Position numbers and translations under genes: made by a program. The notes under the pieces were generated by a model, which saw nothing but the letters and a program-made list of their open reading frames with translations, had not been told where the DNA came from and did not search any database. Below, piece by piece: positions 1-7,869 of a DNA stretch of 18,471 bases; position 1 is the first letter of the stretch; each line of letters opens with the position of its first letter. Source of the DNA: JASBZA01 sp964345295 (GTDB lineage: Bacteria > Bacillota > Clostridia > Saccharofermentanales > Fastidiosipilaceae); assembly GCA_964345295.1 (NCBI GenBank), contig CAYFQG010000025.1, positions 1-18,471 of the forward strand. The letters are read 5' to 3'.

Positions 1-22
1 TCTCCCGAAAGAGTGCCTGAGT

Positions 23-51
23 ATCTTATCAGCGGACTTTGGCCTTGTCAA
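23..51 (-). promoter_or_regulatory. candidate sigma-A promoter reading out of the window
   Basis: On the minus strand a perfect -35 box TTGACA (51-46) is followed after 17 bp by TAAGAT (28-23), a 4/6 match to TATAAT. It lies about 60 bp beyond the gyrA stop codon and points toward the left edge, so it probably drives the next gene or RNA outside the window. No terminator hairpin is obvious between gyrA and this promoter. The hexamers are seen; activity is inferred. Confidence 0.5.
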
Positions 52-112
52 CAAGAAATTCAAAAGTTTTTCGTCTTTGTTATTACTCGGCCGGGCGTTC
101 TTTGGCCACTAT

Positions 113-2659
113 CTACTCCGCAGATTCGTCATCTAAGTCTTCTAATTCCGATACGACGGAGAAGTCTCGAACCAGGCCGTCGGTCGTACGCATGATCTTT
201 ACGCCCTGGGTGTTTCTGCCTAAGGTCGGAATTTCCGTACCGCAGATTCTTATCAGGAGTCCGGAGTCGTTCATAATCATAATGTGCTGACCGTCTTCTA
301 AGTGAGCCGCACTGATTAAGTCGCCGGTCTTCTCTGTAACATTGTAGGCAATAAGTCCTTTGCCGCCCCTGCCCTGGGTTCTGAATTCGCTTGCCAAGCT
401 GGCCTTACCGTAGCCCTTCTCACTAATCATGAGCAGGCGGTCCTCTTCGGAAGTAACTTCCATGACTCCTACTACAGAATCTCCCTTATCCAAACGAATA
501 CCGATTACACCTTGTGTCCCTCGGCCCATGGAACGTAGTTCGTCGGGTCCGAAACGGATAGCTTTACCGAAGGCCGTTACCAGCATCAAGTCCTTATCTT
601 GTTCTTGGTGGAGGACTGAAACCAGACTGTCACCTTCTACCAAGCGAATAGCAATAAGACCTCTTTTATTAATATTCTTGAATTCGGATAAGTCGGTCAC
701 TTTGACTCGGCCTTCCTTGGTCGCGAAGAATAAGGAGCCTTCCAAGTCCTCTTTGGTTTCGTCGCCGGAAATATTCAGAACGGTTTCCACTTTCTCGTCC
801 GGCTCTAATTGTAAGAGGTTAACGATAGCAGTTCCTCTGGCCGTTCGGCCGGCTTCGGGAATCTCATAGCCTTTTAGACGGAAGACCTTGCCTAAACTGG
901 TAAAGAACAGAAGATAATCATGTGTCGAGTTGACAAAGACATTCTCGACATAGTCTTCGTCTCTGGTGTTGGCGCCGCTGACGCCTCGGCCGCCTCTATG
1001 CTGGAGACTATATTCCTCTAAAGGCGTTCTCTTAACATAGCCGAAGTGAGTCAGAGTAATGACGACATTCTCTTCTTTAATAAGGGACTCGTCTTCGATA
1101 CCGGCCACACCGAAAATATCAATAGCCGTTCTCCTGTCGTTGGCATATCTTCTCTTTATATCTAAGAGTTCTTGCTCCATCAGATCAAAAAGGGTGTTCT
1201 CATCGGACAAGACCAGTCTGTAGTAGTCGATTTTTTCGGTTAACTGTTCGTACTCCTCTTGTAGCTTCTCTCTTTCCAAGGCCGACAAGCGTCCTAAACG
1301 CATGTCTACAATATGTTGGGCCTGGCGTTCGGAGAAACCGAAACGCTCACAAAGATTTTCTTTGGCCTCATTCTCATTGGCCGAAGCACGAATAATACGA
1401 ATAACTTCGTCGATATGGTCAATCGCAAACTGTAAGCCCTCTACGATATGACGTCTGGCCAAAGCCTTTTCCAGGTCGAACTTGGTCCGACGGATGGTGA
1501 CTTCTTTCATATGGGCATTGAAGTAGGCCAAAGCCGATTTCAAGGTGAGAAGCTCCGGCTTGTAACCGCCACCCTCTTCCGGCACTAAGGCCAGCATGTT
1601 CACGTTAAAGTTATCTTGTAATTGCGAGTTCTTATATAACTGATTAAGTACCAGGTTGGCATTGGCATCACGTCTAAGCTCAATCACAATACGCACTTGC
1701 TGGTCACGGGCCGACTCATCACGGATATTACTGATACCTTCGACACGTTTTTCTTTAACCAATTCGGCAATCTTCTCAATCAAACGCGATTTATTGACAG
1801 CGTAAGGTAAGTCCGAAACAACAATTCTTTGATGACCTTTGGCATCGGTCTCAATTTCACACGTCGCTCGGACGACCACCTTGCCCCGGCCCGTAGCATA
1901 GGCTTCTCTGATACCGGCCGTTCCCACGATGGTGGCACCGGTAGGGAAATCAGGTCCTTTAACGAACTGCATGAGGTCGTCTAAGGAGGCATCTTCATGA
2001 CGTAACAAGTGCAAAGTACCGTCAATAACTTCACCTAAGTTATGCGAAGGAATATTGGTTGCCATACCGACAGCAATACCCATGGAGCCATTGACCAAGA
2101 GGTTGGGGAAATGGGTCGGCAAAACCTCAGGCTCCATCTCGTGTTCATCGTAGTTGGGCTTGAAGTTAACCGTGTCCTTATTGATATCGGCCATCATCTC
2201 AACGGCAATCTTGGTCAGTCGAGCTTCCGTATAACGGTAAGCAGCCGGAGGGTCTCCGTCTCTGGAACCGAAGTTACCGTGGCCTTCAACCAGCGTATGG
2301 CGCATAGACCAATCCTGTGCCAAACGCACCATGGCGTCATAAACCGATGCATCACCGTGGGGGTGGTAGTGACCTAACACTTCACCAACCACGTTTGCCG
2401 ATTTTCTAAAAGGTTTATCGGGGGTCAGGCCCTGGGTCTGCATGGCATAGAGAATGCGTCGATGGACGGGCTTTAGACCGTCACGAACATCGGGAAGGGC
2501 CCGGTCCGTAATAACACTCATAGCATAGTCTATAAAAGACTTGCGCATCTCTTCTTGTAGTGCAACGGGTATGACATTATTTATATTTGCTTCAAACAAC
2601 AAGTCCGCATCCGATGCGTGACCGTGTTTATTTGCCTTGGAATCATCCTTGTTAGCCAT
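113..2659 (-). CDS. gyrA: DNA gyrase subunit A
   Basis: Breakage-reunion subunit of DNA gyrase, which with GyrB introduces negative supercoils using ATP. The 848-residue product has a normal length. The N-terminal winged-helix/tower region holds the catalytic tyrosine Y143 in the RYTEARL motif. The C-terminal beta-pinwheel carries a GyrA box (QHRGGRG, residues 553-559), which favours gyrase over topoisomerase IV ParC. The tail is acidic. The quinolone-determining region reads HGDASVYD: Ala104 stands where Escherichia coli has Ser83, and Asp108 matches Asp87. The start is ATG with a GGGAGG ribosome binding site a few bases upstream. It follows rsmG by 33 bp and has its own candidate extended -10 promoter. 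Finding gyrA behind rsmG rather than after gyrB is an unusual arrangement. Confidence 0.97.
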   Translation of the reverse strand: MANKDDSKANKHGHASDADLLFEANINNVIPVALQEEMRKSFIDYAMSVITDRALPDVRDGLKPVHRRILYAMQTQGLTPDKPFRKSANVVGEVLGHYHPHGDASVYDAMVRLAQDWSMRHTLVEGHGNFGSRDGDPPAAYRYTEARLTKIAVEMMADINKDTVNFKPNYDEHEMEPEVLPTHFPNLLVNGSMGIAVGMATNIPSHNLGEVIDGTLHLLRHEDASLDDLMQFVKGPDFPTGATIVGTAGIREAYATGRGKVVVRATCEIETDAKGHQRIVVSDLPYAVNKSRLIEKIAELVKEKRVEGISNIRDESARDQQVRIVIELRRDANANLVLNQLYKNSQLQDNFNVNMLALVPEEGGGYKPELLTLKSALAYFNAHMKEVTIRRTKFDLEKALARRHIVEGLQFAIDHIDEVIRIIRASANENEAKENLCERFGFSERQAQHIVDMRLGRLSALEREKLQEEYEQLTEKIDYYRLVLSDENTLFDLMEQELLDIKRRYANDRRTAIDIFGVAGIEDESLIKEENVVITLTHFGYVKRTPLEEYSLQHRGGRGVSGANTRDEDYVENVFVNSTHDYLLFFTSLGKVFRLKGYEIPEAGRTARGTAIVNLLQLEPDEKVETVLNISGDETKEDLEGSLFFATKEGRVKVTDLSEFKNINKRGLIAIRLVEGDSLVSVLHQEQDKDLMLVTAFGKAIRFGPDELRSMGRGTQGVIGIRLDKGDSVVGVMEVTSEEDRLLMISEKGYGKASLASEFRTQGRGGKGLIAYNVTEKTGDLISAAHLEDGQHIMIMNDSGLLIRICGTEIPTLGRNTQGVKIMRTTDGLVRDFSVVSELEDLDDESAE

Positions 2660-2686
2660 CTCTTACCTCCCGGAAATCATTAGTTA

Positions 2687-2695
2687 ATTATATCA
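2687..2695 (-). promoter_or_regulatory. extended -10 promoter for gyrA
   Basis: The minus strand reads TGATATAAT: a perfect TATAAT (2692-2687) preceded by the TGn extension. The TG belongs to the TGA stop codon of rsmG (2695-2693). No good TTGACA is seen 16-18 bp upstream (CCAATA or CAATAA instead), as is allowed for extended -10 promoters. It is 28 bp upstream of the gyrA ATG and would let gyrA be transcribed separately from rsmG. Confidence 0.5.
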
Positions 2696-3472
2696 TATTA
2701 GAGGCTTCTTATTGGGGGTGCCGGCTTTGCGAGGGTAGGCCTTGGGGCTGGCTTTGACTTTCTTATAGAGAAGAATATTTCTTTGCCCCATGTCCTCGGG
2801 CAAGGCCAAATCCACTACGCCTTCATAAAATCCGCCCAGAATTTGGCAGGCTTTGGCCGCTTTCTCCACCTCGTCGTCACTGCCTTTCATGGCCAAAAAA
2901 CTGCCGTTTATTTTTACCAAGGGTAAGGTCAATTCCAAGAGAACCGGAAGACTTGCCACCGCCCGAGCCGTAACCAGGTCAAAAGCTTCTCTATAGTTTT
3001 TTTGCCGTCCCAAATCTTCGGCCCGGCTATGGATGGCTTTGACGTTCTTAAGACCTAGGTCCTCTATAACACGATTCAGAAAATCCACGCGCTTCTTCAA
3101 GGAGTCCAGCAAGACAATCTCCCAGTCCGGCCGCATGATGGCCAAAGGAAGGCCCGGGAATCCCGGTCCGGAACCGATATCCAAAAACCGAAGGGACCGT
3201 TCTTCACCTGCTTGATCCAAATCGTATTTTTCGGCAATTTCCAAAAGGCTCAAACTGTCTTGCAGGTGCTTGATGAGAAACTCGTCTCCGTCGGTAATGG
3301 CAGTCAAGTTCATGGTAAGGTTCTGTTCTAAAACCGCCTCGGAAAATCGGCTAAGGCGGGATTGGATTTCCGGACTCAAGTTCCAAGCCTCTCCATCCAA
3401 AACGCGGGTCAAACCGCTTAATCCCGCAGTAATCTTTTCCAGCTCTTCTTTTACATTATAATTTCCGGCCAT
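2693..3472 (-). CDS. rsmG: 16S rRNA (guanine-527-N7)-methyltransferase RsmG (GidB)
   Basis: Transfers a methyl group from S-adenosylmethionine to N7 of G527 in the 530 loop of 16S rRNA; in other bacteria its loss gives low-level streptomycin resistance. The 259-residue product has the class I SAM-binding loop, an FLDIGSGPGFPG motif at about residues 97-107, followed by LLDSLKKRVDFL and the conserved TARAVA segment. The basic C-terminal tail is slightly longer than usual. The start is ATG with AAGGAGA six bases upstream; that ribosome binding site overlaps the TAA stop of mnmG, a 10-bp gap suggesting translational coupling. It belongs to the mnmE-mnmG-rsmG group. Confidence 0.95.
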   Translation of the reverse strand: MAGNYNVKEELEKITAGLSGLTRVLDGEAWNLSPEIQSRLSRFSEAVLEQNLTMNLTAITDGDEFLIKHLQDSLSLLEIAEKYDLDQAGEERSLRFLDIGSGPGFPGLPLAIMRPDWEIVLLDSLKKRVDFLNRVIEDLGLKNVKAIHSRAEDLGRQKNYREAFDLVTARAVASLPVLLELTLPLVKINGSFLAMKGSDDEVEKAAKACQILGGFYEGVVDLALPEDMGQRNILLYKKVKASPKAYPRKAGTPNKKPLI

Positions 3473-3482
3473 GTAAGTCTCC

Positions 3483-5483
3483 TTATTGGGGGTCTTCTTC
3501 GGTCTGATTCTGGTCTTTCAAACTTTCTAAATAGACCAAAAGCACGGCTATGTCCGCCGGCGATACGCCGGAGATACGTCCGGCTTGGCCTATCGAAAGA
3601 GGTCTGATTTTGCTTAACTTCTGCCTGGCTTCCAGCCTGAGTCCTGAAATAGCATTATAGTCAATCGTATCCGGCAAGCTTCTCTCTTCCATACGGCGGA
3701 ATTTTTCAATACGTTTTTCTTCCAGGCGGATATAACCTTCGTACTTAATATCGTTTTCCACCGACTCGGCCAGCTGCGGATCATCGGTAATGATTAAAGG
3801 GTCAAGCTCTGCCAAATCCAGGTAGGAAATCTCGGGGCGTTTGAGTAAATCGGCCAAAGCCATGCCCCCTTCCAATGCGGCAGTACCTCGCTTCTCCAAG
3901 AATTGATTCACTTCAGGCGTAGGACGGACCCTTGTTTCTTCCAGTCTGGCCTTTTCTTTTTCTAACTTCTCCCGTCTTTGGCTAAAACGTTCGTATTGCT
4001 TCTGAGAAACCAGGCCTAATTGATAAGCCTTTTCGGTCAATCTCAAGTCGGCATTATCCTGCCGTAAAATCAGGCGATATTCCGCCCGAGACGACATCAT
4101 CCGGTAGGGCTCTTGCGTGCCTTCGGTAACCAGGTCATCGATTAGCACACCTATATATGCTTCCGACCGGTCCAAGAGGAAAGGATCTTTTCCTTCCAGG
4201 TATAAGACACTATTCACGCCGGCTACCAAACCCTGGCCGGCCGCTTCTTCATAGCCGGAAGTCCCATTCATCTGACCTGCCGAAAAGAGGCCTGCCACAT
4301 GTTTAATTTGTAAGCTAGGATCCAGACAAGTAGGGTCAAGGCAGGTGTATTCGATGGCATAACCCATACGCTGAACTTTGGCCTTTTCCAGTCCCGGAAT
4401 AGAGTGGAGCACGGCCATCTGGACATCGACCGGCATGGAACTCGAAAGGCCCTGAACATACATCTCTTCACTCCCATCCTCCATGGGCTCGATGAAAAGC
4501 TGGTGGCGCTTGCGGTCAGGGAATTTCACAATCTTATCCTCAAAACTGGGACAATACCTGGGACCTATACCCTTGACTACACCTGAATAGAGCGGTGATC
4601 GATCAATATTATCTTCAATAATCTTCTGAGCTTCCGGACCTGTCCAAGTAATATAGCAAGGTTCTTGCAAGTCTCTTCTAGGGCTCTTTTCACCATAGTA
4701 ATAACCAAAGGTCCAAGGTTCGGGATCACCGTCTTGAACCTCCATCTGACTTAGGTCAAGCGACTTTTTATTAACCCTAACCGGCGTACCGGTTTTGAAA
4801 CGCATAAGAGGAATAGCAAATTCGGCCAAAGAGTCCGCCAAGCCTACAGCATTTTGCTGGTGGTCCGGCCCTCCCGGCATCACCGATTCACCAATGATAA
4901 TATCCGCATCCAAATAGGTTCCCGTTGTAATAATCACAGTCGGAGCCAAAAACACCGTACCGAGCTTAGTAACCAGACCCTCGACCTTGTAATAAGGACC
5001 TCCGGAGGCCGACGTGCGCCCCTTCCAATCTTTCTCTGCCACTTCATGGCCTAAAATCTCAGCAACTTCGGCCTGAATTAACTGAAGATTTTCAATTTTT
5101 TCTAAGGCATGCTTCATCTGAACCTGGTACTGTCTTCTATCCATTTGTGCACGCGGTGCTCTTACGGCCGGGCCTTTGGACCGGTTCAACATACGAAATT
5201 GGATACCGCACCGGTCGGCGATTTCCGGCATCAGACCGCCCATGGCAGCAATTTCTCGGGTAAGCTGACCTTTGGCCGAGCCGCCAATATTGGGATTACA
5301 AGGAAGATTGGCCAATGCATCCAAGCTCAAAGTGAATAAAACAACCTTCTTGCCCATCTTCGTTGCAGCCACTGCGGCTTCAATCCCGGCATGGCCGGCG
5401 CCCACCACCAGCACATCGGCCTCTGCGGCCACATAATATTTCTTATCCTGCAAAATTTCTTTGGCACTTCTCATAGTTTTCAC
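3483..5483 (-). CDS. mnmG: tRNA uridine-34 5-carboxymethylaminomethyl modification enzyme MnmG (GidA)
   Basis: FAD-dependent partner of MnmE. Together they install the (carboxymethyl)aminomethyl group on U34 of tRNAs reading purine-ending two-fold codons. The 666-residue product has an N-terminal Rossmann motif VVGAGHAG (about residues 26-33), the FAD/redox segment NLPCNPNIGGSAKG with Cys62, a second conserved Cys in RYCPSFEDKI, and a helical C-terminal domain. It is a little longer than the usual 620-630 residues because of about 20 residues before the Rossmann fold. The annotated start is GTG at 5483-5481, close behind AAGGA; an ATG three codons later is also possible. The gene follows mnmE by 6 bp, and the mnmE TAA overlaps the ribosome binding site. 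Confidence 0.96.
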   Translation of the reverse strand: MKTMRSAKEILQDKKYYVAAEADVLVVGAGHAGIEAAVAATKMGKKVVLFTLSLDALANLPCNPNIGGSAKGQLTREIAAMGGLMPEIADRCGIQFRMLNRSKGPAVRAPRAQMDRRQYQVQMKHALEKIENLQLIQAEVAEILGHEVAEKDWKGRTSASGGPYYKVEGLVTKLGTVFLAPTVIITTGTYLDADIIIGESVMPGGPDHQQNAVGLADSLAEFAIPLMRFKTGTPVRVNKKSLDLSQMEVQDGDPEPWTFGYYYGEKSPRRDLQEPCYITWTGPEAQKIIEDNIDRSPLYSGVVKGIGPRYCPSFEDKIVKFPDRKRHQLFIEPMEDGSEEMYVQGLSSSMPVDVQMAVLHSIPGLEKAKVQRMGYAIEYTCLDPTCLDPSLQIKHVAGLFSAGQMNGTSGYEEAAGQGLVAGVNSVLYLEGKDPFLLDRSEAYIGVLIDDLVTEGTQEPYRMMSSRAEYRLILRQDNADLRLTEKAYQLGLVSQKQYERFSQRREKLEKEKARLEETRVRPTPEVNQFLEKRGTAALEGGMALADLLKRPEISYLDLAELDPLIITDDPQLAESVENDIKYEGYIRLEEKRIEKFRRMEERSLPDTIDYNAISGLRLEARQKLSKIRPLSIGQAGRISGVSPADIAVLLVYLESLKDQNQTEEDPQ

Positions 5484-5489
5484 GAGTCC

Positions 5490-6947
5490 TTATTTTCCAA
5501 TACAAAAACGGGAGAAAATTTCCTCTACCATTTGTTCCGATACATCTTCCCCGGTAATCTGTCCCAGGTATTCGACTAACTGCCTGATACCCGTGGCCAA
5601 AATATCCACCGGAAGCACCGGGAAATCTCTCAGAAGTTGCCCGGTTAAATCCAACGCTTGTTCTAAAATTTGCCCCTGACGAAGGCTGGTTACCACCAGC
5701 TCACCGCCTTGGGTCGAACCGAGGTTCTCATAAAATGCAACGATCAAATCTTCCAGATGATCCAGGCCCCAGCTATTCTTAGCGCTATATAGAAGAATTT
5801 CGATTAGGCCCGGATAGATATCTTTAAGTTCTTCGGCCCAAGCGTCAACAGTCCCCCACTCAGAATCTCCCGGCTCGGGTAGGCTTTCGAATTTCTGATC
5901 GGTCTTATTTAAAAGCACGATAAAAGACTTGTCCTCATCTCCTATAAGCTCTTCAATTTGATCCTTTATATAAGAAAAATCCTCGGCTCTCGTTGAGTCC
6001 ACCACCAAAATCAGAAGATCAGCTTCGTCTCTTAGTTTCAAAGACCTTTCCACACCGATTTGTTCTACCAGATCTTCGCTTTCTCTAATACCGGCCGTAT
6101 CCACCAGTTGTACCGGCAGACCTCTAATGTCAGCATAGATATCTACGGCGTCCCGGGTCGTGCCGGCAATATGCGTAACAATAGCCCGGTCTTCCCTGGC
6201 CAAACTGTTTAACAGAGAACTTTTGCCGACATTGGGTTCACCTAATAAAACCACCTGAAGGCCTTCTCTTAAAACTTTTCCCTGGCTTTTAGACTGAACC
6301 AGACGCGTTAGGTCTTCTTCTACAGTCTTAAGACCTTCTCTGATAGCATCCTTTTCATAATGAAAATCATCATATTCCGGATACTCAATATCCACCTCAA
6401 GTGAAGCCAATATCTGATAAAGCCTGTCTCTTAGACTTTCAATATAGTGACCAGTTTCCCCCTTCATATGACGAATAGCCGATTTCTCCTGCAAGGCGGT
6501 TTCCGCTTGAATCAGGTCCATCACTGACTCCGCCTGGGTCAGGTCCATCTTGCCGTTTAAGAAAGCTCGCTTCGTAAATTCACCGGGTCCGGCCATACTG
6601 GCCCCCGCCCGAAGCACTTCTTCCAACAGAGATTTTCGAACCTGAGGCCCTCCGTGAATCTGCAGTTCTACCTGATCTTCACCTGTGTATGAATAGGGCG
6701 CACGAAATCTTAGTAAGACACACTGGTCAATGGCCAGGTCTGGTCGATCGACTTCATGGACAAAACCGAAGGCTGCTCTATAACCTTCCAAGTCCGTCAC
6801 TTTGCGTTTTTGTTTTATCTCTTTTTTTATAGGGCCAAAGGAAAAGACCCTGTCGGCTAAGTCTGCCGAACCGGGGCCTGCTATACGCAAAACACTTAGG
6901 CCCGAAACCCCCGGAGCGGTGGCATAAGCTGCAATAATATCTGACAC
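5490..6947 (-). CDS. mnmE: tRNA modification GTPase MnmE (TrmE), GTG start
   Basis: GTPase that works with MnmG on U34 of tRNA, using a folate-derived one-carbon unit and GTP hydrolysis. From the start chosen here the protein has 485 residues: an N-terminal formyl-THF-binding domain, a helical domain with an inserted G domain (Walker A GEPNVGKS at 236-243, G3 DTAG at 283-286, G4 NKTD at 347-350), and the diagnostic C-terminal CIGK with the conserved cysteine. The frame stays open upstream to a TTG at 6986, but that lies inside a terminator hairpin. The GTG at 6947 has a near-perfect TAAGGAGG five bases upstream and gives the family N-terminus (MSDIIAAYATAPG). It is co-directional with mnmG and rsmG. 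Confidence 0.96.
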   Translation of the reverse strand: MSDIIAAYATAPGVSGLSVLRIAGPGSADLADRVFSFGPIKKEIKQKRKVTDLEGYRAAFGFVHEVDRPDLAIDQCVLLRFRAPYSYTGEDQVELQIHGGPQVRKSLLEEVLRAGASMAGPGEFTKRAFLNGKMDLTQAESVMDLIQAETALQEKSAIRHMKGETGHYIESLRDRLYQILASLEVDIEYPEYDDFHYEKDAIREGLKTVEEDLTRLVQSKSQGKVLREGLQVVLLGEPNVGKSSLLNSLAREDRAIVTHIAGTTRDAVDIYADIRGLPVQLVDTAGIRESEDLVEQIGVERSLKLRDEADLLILVVDSTRAEDFSYIKDQIEELIGDEDKSFIVLLNKTDQKFESLPEPGDSEWGTVDAWAEELKDIYPGLIEILLYSAKNSWGLDHLEDLIVAFYENLGSTQGGELVVTSLRQGQILEQALDLTGQLLRDFPVLPVDILATGIRQLVEYLGQITGEDVSEQMVEEIFSRFCIGK

Positions 6948-6964
6948 TTTGGCCTCCTTAATCG

Positions 6965-6993
6965 AAAAAAAGCTCCTTGAATACAAGGAGCTT
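6965..6993 (-). terminator. intrinsic terminator between jag and mnmE
   Basis: On the minus strand AGCTCCTTG (6992-6984), loop TATT, CAAGGAGCT (6979-6971), then a run of T (6970-6965): a perfect 9-bp stem, extendable by a further A-T pair, with a U-tract. It follows the jag stop by about 35 bp and ends 6 bp before the mnmE ribosome binding site TAAGGAGG. It would end or attenuate the rpmH-rnpA-yidD-yidC-jag transcript. No promoter fits between it and mnmE. Confidence 0.85.
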
Positions 6994-7027
6994 CGTACGT
7001 ATCTCTTCTTAAGAGTCCTGACTAAGA

Positions 7028-7834
7028 CTAGATCTCATCGTCGGGAAAATTTTCATCCTCGTAAGCCAAGTCTATAACAACATAGCGGTTGGGCTCTTCA
7101 CCTTCACTGTAGGTGGTGATGCCTTCGAAACCTTGAAGGCTTTCATGGACAACTCTTCTTTCCGAAGCCGACATGGGGCTTAACTCAAAAGCCTGTCCGG
7201 TCTCAACGGCTCTTTTAGCCGTACGAATAGCCAAGTCGACTACCGAGCTATTGCGTTTCTCTTTATAAGAACCGATATCCAGGGTCAAGCGCACTCTGGA
7301 CTTGGTGACTTTATTAGCAGCCAAAGAGGCCAAGTACTGTAACGATCTGAGGGTTTCGCCCTTGCGGCCGATTAAAATACCGCAGTCTTCACCTTCGATT
7401 TTGACCATAATACGACCATCTTCAATACTTACATTGAGATTGTTGACCTCGTCCAGGTGGAAAGATTCTAGGATGGAACGGAGGAAATCTTCTACGGTAT
7501 CTCTGGCCAAAGCTAGACGCTCTTCTTCCGATAAGTTAGCAGCATCGTCCGTTTGCTCTTGGTCTTCCTCTGCTTCTACGTCTTCATCGGCTGTGTCGCT
7601 TTCGACGGAGGCATAGCCTGTCTCTTCTTCAACATAACTTATAGTCGGTTCTTCCTGCACTTCCATCTCACGGGGTGTCACGCGAACGGTTGCACTCTTG
7701 CCGATACCTAAAAAGCCACCTTGGTTTTCTTCTAAGACTTCTACTTCAACCTGATCTTGAGTTAAAGATAATTCTTGTAAAGCTAACTCAATAGCTTCTT
7801 CTACTGTTTTTGCTGTTTTTTCAACACCTTGCAT
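7028..7834 (-). CDS. khpB: RNA-binding protein KhpB (Jag/EloR)
   Basis: Jag-family RNA-binding protein, which in other Gram-positives works with KhpA and influences cell elongation and division. The 268 residues contain an N-terminal Jag domain (about 1-52, ending GGFLGIGKSATVRV), a long acidic linker (about 55-105, many Glu and Asp), a KH domain with the GxxG loop GRKG at 156-159, and a C-terminal R3H domain with R226 and H230 of the RxxxH signature. The start is ATG with GGAGG seven bases upstream. It lies 35 bp downstream of yidC, the usual yidC-jag pairing, and is followed by a terminator. Confidence 0.93.
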   Translation of the reverse strand: MQGVEKTAKTVEEAIELALQELSLTQDQVEVEVLEENQGGFLGIGKSATVRVTPREMEVQEEPTISYVEEETGYASVESDTADEDVEAEEDQEQTDDAANLSEEERLALARDTVEDFLRSILESFHLDEVNNLNVSIEDGRIMVKIEGEDCGILIGRKGETLRSLQYLASLAANKVTKSRVRLTLDIGSYKEKRNSSVVDLAIRTAKRAVETGQAFELSPMSASERRVVHESLQGFEGITTYSEGEEPNRYVVIDLAYEDENFPDDEI

Positions 7835-7849
7835 TTTATTTCCTCCAAC

Positions 7850-7866
7850 GGATCTTTCGTAGATCC
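7850..7866. other. small hairpin in the yidC-jag gap
   Basis: GGATCT and AGATCC form a perfect 6-bp inverted repeat with a 5-nt loop, just upstream of the jag ribosome binding site. There is no T-run, so it is not a terminator. It may be an RNA processing or translation element, or chance. Confidence 0.3.
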
Positions 7867-7869
7867 TGC

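Noticed and set aside
113..2659. Possibility that the gyrase-like gene is topoisomerase IV parC
   Set aside because: The GyrA box QHRGGRG and the full-length C-terminal pinwheel favour GyrA.
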